In this document: positions 22,186-24,977 of the stretch, in pieces
Numbering within the stretch: position 1 is the stretch's first letter
Layout of the letters: every line of letters begins with the position of its first letter
Source: CAVSUR01 sp052143655
Lineage (GTDB): Bacteria; Actinomycetota; Actinomycetes; Streptosporangiales; Streptosporangiaceae
Length of the DNA stretch: 24,977 nt
Reading direction: 5' to 3'
Assembly (NCBI GenBank): GCA_052143655.1
Contig: JBKQSL010000088.1
Location: 1-24,977 of the forward strand
Position numbers and translations under genes: made by a program
Notes under the pieces: generated by a model
Told to the model about the DNA's origin: nothing
Databases searched by the model: none
What the model saw: only the letters and a program-made list of their open reading frames with translations

Positions 22186-22216
22186 TGTATACCGATGCTA
22201 ACTTACTGCATACACT
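22186..22216. promoter_or_regulatory. Divergent promoter with TetR-type operator
   Basis: TGTATAC (22186-22192) and GCATACA (22208-22214) form an inverted repeat with one mismatch and 15-base spacing. The left half holds TATACA, the -10 candidate of the minus-strand hydrolase; the right half overlaps TACACT (22211-22216), the -10 that ends seven bases before the TetR ATG. A bound TetR dimer would block both promoters. Confidence 0.55.
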
Positions 22217-22223
22217 GTTCGCA

Positions 22224-23006
22224 ATGATGGAAGGCCCGAAGCCCGTCACCCGCGACCCGAGCATCTGGATCCGCCCGGAGCGCTCGGCCCGCGGGCCGTC
22301 ACCGGAGCGCAGCCGGGCGGAAATCGCGTCCGCAGGGGTCAGGCTGGCCGACGCCAGCGGCCTCGGCGCGGTCACCATGCGCTCTGCTGCGGCGGCGATC
22401 GGTACCGCCCCCGCATCTCTGTACCGCTATGTGGCCAGCCGGGAGGAGCTAATGGAACTCATGGCCGACCAGGTGTTCGGCGAGTACTCCTACGACAGGC
22501 CAGGCTCGGGTCACCCGGTCGACTGGTTGCTCAGGATCGCCCGGCAGGGCCGCGCGATCTACCACCGGCACCCCTGGCTGCTCGACATCCCGGCCACCGG
22601 GAACCTGCCCGGGCCGAACGCGGTCGCCTTCATCGAGCACACGCTGGCCGCGCTGGCCCGCACCGGCCTGTCCGGGCCGGCCAAGCTGGAAACGGTCGGC
22701 CTGTTCTCCGCCGCCATCCGGCTGTTCGCGCAGACCGAAATCGGCCAGCAGCAGGCCGGGCAGGACATCGCCCAGTGGCAGCACTCACTGGGTGGCTACC
22801 TCCTCGGGATCGCCGCGGCCGGCCAGCACCCGCACCTGGCGGCCGCCCTGGCCGGCCCGTCCGACGAGGACGGCATCCCCGGAGAACCACTGTTCGAGCG
22901 CGCGATGACCCGCATCCTGACCGGCCTGCTCCCGCCCGACTCACCGGTGCGGCAGCCGGCTCAGCGGCGGCGCAGCGCCGCGTCGGTCAGGGACGGGGGC
23001 TCGTAG
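22224..23006 (+). CDS. TetR-family transcriptional repressor
   Basis: A 260-residue TetR regulator. Residues about 30-75 are the helix-turn-helix domain: AEIASAGVRLADASGLGAVTMRSAAAAIGTAPASLYRYVASREELMELMADQVF in outline, with the typical SLYRYV recognition helix. Residues about 90-240 form the helical ligand-binding domain with WLLRIARQGRAIYHRHPWLLDI, as in the TetR_C_33-like or tetracycline-repressor-like group. The first 25 residues are a basic arm. The ATG at 22224 is supported by TACACT seven bases upstream, predicting a leaderless mRNA. It is divergent from the hydrolase and probably autoregulates. Its 3' end overlaps the converging aldo/keto reductase gene by 46 bases. Confidence 0.92.
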   Translation: MMEGPKPVTRDPSIWIRPERSARGPSPERSRAEIASAGVRLADASGLGAVTMRSAAAAIGTAPASLYRYVASREELMELMADQVFGEYSYDRPGSGHPVDWLLRIARQGRAIYHRHPWLLDIPATGNLPGPNAVAFIEHTLAALARTGLSGPAKLETVGLFSAAIRLFAQTEIGQQQAGQDIAQWQHSLGGYLLGIAAAGQHPHLAAALAGPSDEDGIPGEPLFERAMTRILTGLLPPDSPVRQPAQRRRSAASVRDGGS

Positions 23007-23986
23007 CCCCGGTCGGGTGGGTTGAGGTTGGTGCCCGGCGGGACGATCTCATCGATCGCGTCCAGCACGTCGGCCGGCAGCCGCACGTCCGCCGCGCCGA
23101 GCTGGTCTGCCAGGTGCTCCATCGTCCGCGGGCCGACGATCGCCGAGGTCACGCCGGGATGGCTGAGCACGAACGCCAGCGCGAGATGGATCAGCGACAG
23201 GCCGGATTCCCCGGCCAGCGCGGCCAGCTTGTCGACCGCCTCTAGCTTGGCCTGGTTGCCGGGCAGGCTTATGTCGAACCGCTGCGGAAGCCGCTGTGCC
23301 CGGGTGCTGGCGGGCAGGTCGCTGCCCTTGCGGTAGCGGCCCGACAGCCAGCCGCCGGCCAGCGGGGACCACGAGATCACGCCCAGGCCGTACTGCTGGC
23401 AGACCGGCAGCACCTCATCCTCGATCCCGCGGACCAGGATCGAGTACGGCGGCTGCTCGCAGACGAACCGCTCCCGGCCGCGCTGCTGCGCGGTCCACTG
23501 GGCCGCCACGATCTGCGACGGCGGGAACGTCGAGCTGCCCGCGTAACGGATCTTGCCCGCCCGGATCAGGTCGGTGAGCGCGCCGAGCGTCTCGTCGATG
23601 TCGGTCGCGGGATCGGGCCGGTGGATCTGGTACAGGTCGATGTAGTCGGTGCCAAGCCTGCGCAGGCTGTTCTCGCACTCGCGGATGAGCCAGCGGCGCG
23701 AGTTGCCCTGCTGGTTCACGTCGTCGCCCATGGCGGCGTGCGCCTTAGTGGCCAGCACGACTTGCTCGCGCCTGCCGCCGGCCAGCGCCTTGCCGACGAT
23801 CTCCTCCGACTCGCCGCGCGAGTACACATCGGCGGTGTCGATGAAGTTGATGCCGGCGTCCAGCGCCCGGTGAATGATCCTGACTGACTCCTCATGTTCC
23901 GGGTTGCCCCAGGCGCCGAACATCATCGCGCCCAGGCACAGCGGACTGACCTTCACTCCCGTGCTGCCAAGTGCTCGCTTCTGCAT
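22961..23986 (-). CDS. Aldo/keto reductase
   Basis: A 341-residue NADPH-dependent reductase with a TIM barrel. Catalytic residues are all visible: D50 and Y55 in FIDTADVYSRGESEEIVGKAL, K81 in LATKAHA and H122 in DLYQIHRPD. GVISWSPLAGGWLSGRYRKG and the C-terminal SAIVGPRTMEHLADQL are the cofactor-binding ends of the family. It is closest to the YajO/YakC-like general aldo/keto reductases that reduce aldehydes and ketones; substrate unknown. The ATG at 23986 is chosen because MQKRALGSTGVKVSPLCLGA is the standard N-terminus and TAGGCT ends seven bases upstream. The frame stays open far upstream but that part is low-complexity. Unlike the remnant at 3.2 kb, this copy is intact. Confidence 0.94.
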   Translation of the reverse strand: MQKRALGSTGVKVSPLCLGAMMFGAWGNPEHEESVRIIHRALDAGINFIDTADVYSRGESEEIVGKALAGGRREQVVLATKAHAAMGDDVNQQGNSRRWLIRECENSLRRLGTDYIDLYQIHRPDPATDIDETLGALTDLIRAGKIRYAGSSTFPPSQIVAAQWTAQQRGRERFVCEQPPYSILVRGIEDEVLPVCQQYGLGVISWSPLAGGWLSGRYRKGSDLPASTRAQRLPQRFDISLPGNQAKLEAVDKLAALAGESGLSLIHLALAFVLSHPGVTSAIVGPRTMEHLADQLGAADVRLPADVLDAIDEIVPPGTNLNPPDRGYEPPSLTDAALRRR

Positions 23987-23993
23987 GCCGTCC

Positions 23994-23999
23994 AGCCTA
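23994..23999 (-). promoter_or_regulatory. -10 element TAGGCT, predicted leaderless start
   Basis: On the minus strand TAGGCT is followed by seven bases and the ATG of the aldo/keto reductase. Confidence 0.5.
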
Positions 24000-24121
24000 T
24001 GGCGGGCCGAATCACGGCCCCGGCCGGCCTTTCCGCGCCCGCGCTCCGCCGGCGGCTGCTGCCGCGCAGCGACAGGCCGGCGGGCCCGCGCTGCGCGCCG
24101 CAGAGTGTCAGCCCCAGGCGC

Positions 24122-24163
24122 TAGCGTGGCCTGGACGAGAGCAGCAGTGACAGCGGCGAGAGG
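24122..24163 (+). promoter_or_regulatory. Promoter and RBS of the DinB gene
   Basis: TAGCGT at 24122-24127 is a -10 candidate; GAGAGG at 24158-24163 lies nine bases before the ATG. This gene therefore has a normal leader, unlike several neighbours. Confidence 0.45.
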
Positions 24164-24172
24164 CTCCGATCC

Positions 24173-24760
24173 ATGACTACTGAGCAGGCGAGTAACAGCC
24201 CGGCTGGCCCCAGCCGGGCGGCTGGCAGCACGCCCGGCCGCGACGCAGCGGGCGGCGCGAGCCCGGGCGAGCGGGCCGATCTGCTGGAGATGCTGGCCAG
24301 CCACCGGAATCTGCTGCGCCGCACCGTCCGGGACCTGACCGACGAGCAGGCGGCGCAGCGCACGACCGTGAGCGAACTGTGCCTGGGCGGGATCATCAAG
24401 CACGTTTCGAAGGTGGAGCGCCGGTGGGCGCGTTTCATCACCGAGGGGCCCGCCGCGATGACCGAGGGCGGCAGCGCCGATCCGCAAGCCTGGGCGAACA
24501 CCTTCCGGATGCTGCCCAGCGAGACGCTCGCCGGGCTGCTGGCGCAGTACGAGGAGGCTGCCGCGCAGACCGATGAGCTCGTGCGCTCGCTGCCCGATCT
24601 CGGCGCGGCGCAGCCGCTGCCCCCGGCGCCGTGGTTCCCGCCGGGGACAGCCTGGTCAGCGCGCCGGGTGCTGATGCACGTCATCGCCGAGACCGCGCAG
24701 CACGCCGGGCACGCCGACATCCTGCGCGAGAGCCTGGACGGCGCCAAGTCGATGGGCTGA
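24173..24760 (+). CDS. DinB/DUF664 family protein
   Basis: A 195-residue four-helix-bundle protein of the DinB superfamily, DUF664 type. Residues 1-33 are a polar, probably disordered leader. The domain shows RADLLEMLASHRNLLRRTV at 34-52, GGIIKHVSKVERRW at 72-85 with H77, and the signature LMHVIAETAQHAGHADILRE at 167-186; H77 with H177 and possibly E173 or H180 is the likely metal site. These proteins are mycothiol- or bacillithiol-dependent transferases or of unknown function, often used in thiol-based detoxification. It is not closely similar to the MDMPI-family gene at 16.6 kb. Located just upstream of valS with 54 bases between. Confidence 0.9.
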   Translation: MTTEQASNSPAGPSRAAGSTPGRDAAGGASPGERADLLEMLASHRNLLRRTVRDLTDEQAAQRTTVSELCLGGIIKHVSKVERRWARFITEGPAAMTEGGSADPQAWANTFRMLPSETLAGLLAQYEEAAAQTDELVRSLPDLGAAQPLPPAPWFPPGTAWSARRVLMHVIAETAQHAGHADILRESLDGAKSMG

Positions 24761-24802
24761 CCTCCGGCGAGCGCTACCGCCCGCACGAGCCGCCGGGCGC
24801 GC

Positions 24803-24808
24803 TACTAT
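24803..24808 (+). promoter_or_regulatory. -10 element TACTAT, predicted leaderless start
   Basis: TACTAT ends six bases before the ATG at 24815, the same spacing as at four other genes in the window. Confidence 0.55.
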
Positions 24809-24814
24809 TCGGTC

Positions 24815-24977
24815 ATGACCGGTGACTCTCGTCTCAGCACGACCGCGGCTAGCGCGGTGCCGGGCAAGCCCGCGCTCGACGGACTCGAGGACAAGTGGGC
24901 ACGGCAGTGGGAAGCGAGCCGGGTAGTACAAGTTTGACCGCACCCGCAGCCGCAGCGACGTCTTCGCGATCGACACT
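24815..24977 (+). pseudogene. valS: Valyl-tRNA synthetase, N-terminus only, with apparent +1 frameshift (cut by window end)
   Basis: From ATG 24815 the frame gives MTGDSRLSTTAASAVPGKP, then ALDGLEDKWARQWEASR, the standard actinobacterial ValS N-terminus that charges tRNA-Val. It then stops at TGA 24935-24937. Moving by one base near 24923-24928 restores the expected text YKFDRTRSRSDVFAIDT, which runs to the last base of the window and in ValS precedes the HIGH-type region. The reading GTAGTAC has one base more than needed. Because ValS is essential, a sequencing or assembly error is more likely than a true pseudogene; a second valS elsewhere would change that view. Gene identity is fairly sure despite the short length. 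Confidence 0.72.

Noticed and set aside
21270..22223. Very long upstream extension of the TetR gene
   Set aside because: It overlaps the hydrolase in antisense; the helix-turn-helix start and promoter place the gene at 22224.

Overview
The window is very GC-rich DNA with tightly packed genes and almost exclusive G/C at third codon positions. Its gene content is typical of Actinomycetota: an F420-type luciferase-like oxidoreductase, two DinB/mycothiol-type proteins, a DUF6314-like protein and a phasin-like granule protein. A soil or plant-associated, Streptosporangiales- or Frankia-like actinobacterium would fit, but the genus cannot be fixed from sequence alone. No rRNA, tRNA, transposase, phage or CRISPR signal was seen.

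Layout. 1-3.2 kb, plus strand: MarR regulator, antibiotic-biosynthesis-monooxygenase-like protein, iron-type alcohol dehydrogenase, amidohydrolase-2 family hydrolase. 3.2-3.6 kb, minus strand: a decayed chimera joining a MEDS (anti-sigma/sensor) fragment to an aldo/keto reductase fragment. 3.8-5.9 kb: sulfotransferase facing an intracellular beta-propeller glycosidase-like protein, with 18-bp repeats between them. 5.9-6.65 kb: a 720-bp gene-free region rich in hairpins and repeats. 6.65-10.5 kb: a phasin-like protein with a histone-H1-like tail, then a 785-residue protein whose last third resembles CbiX/sirohydrochlorin chelatase and whose first two thirds are disordered. 10.5-13.5 kb, minus strand: DUF6314-like, CoA ligase and citryl-CoA-lyase-like genes in one operon, with two 6-codon leader ORFs in front of the ligase. 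13.6-16.5 kb: BioY, SDR, a 52-residue ORF and D-amino-acid oxidase. 16.6-18.6 kb: divergent mycothiol-dependent isomerase-family gene and LLM oxidoreductase. 18.7-21.1 kb, minus strand: two tandem membrane-anchored esterase-like paralogues, one apparently without its catalytic acid and histidine. 21.2-23 kb: alpha/beta hydrolase and TetR regulator, divergent around a shared operator. 23-25 kb: aldo/keto reductase, DinB protein and the start of valS, which carries an apparent frameshift.

Three patterns run across the window. Many genes have a TANNNT -10 element ending 6 or 7 bases before an ATG/GTG start, which predicts leaderless mRNAs, and this helps choose several starts. Several gene boundaries carry short tandem duplications of the terminal codons, stop codons or start codons. 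Many metabolic genes sit alone or in pairs rather than in one long pathway operon, so this looks like a mosaic of small catabolic and detoxification units. The most unusual items are the mini-ORF cascade at 12880-12917, the CoA-ligase/lyase pair with altered catalytic residues, the disordered CbiX-like protein, the esterase/pseudo-esterase pair and the chimeric remnant.
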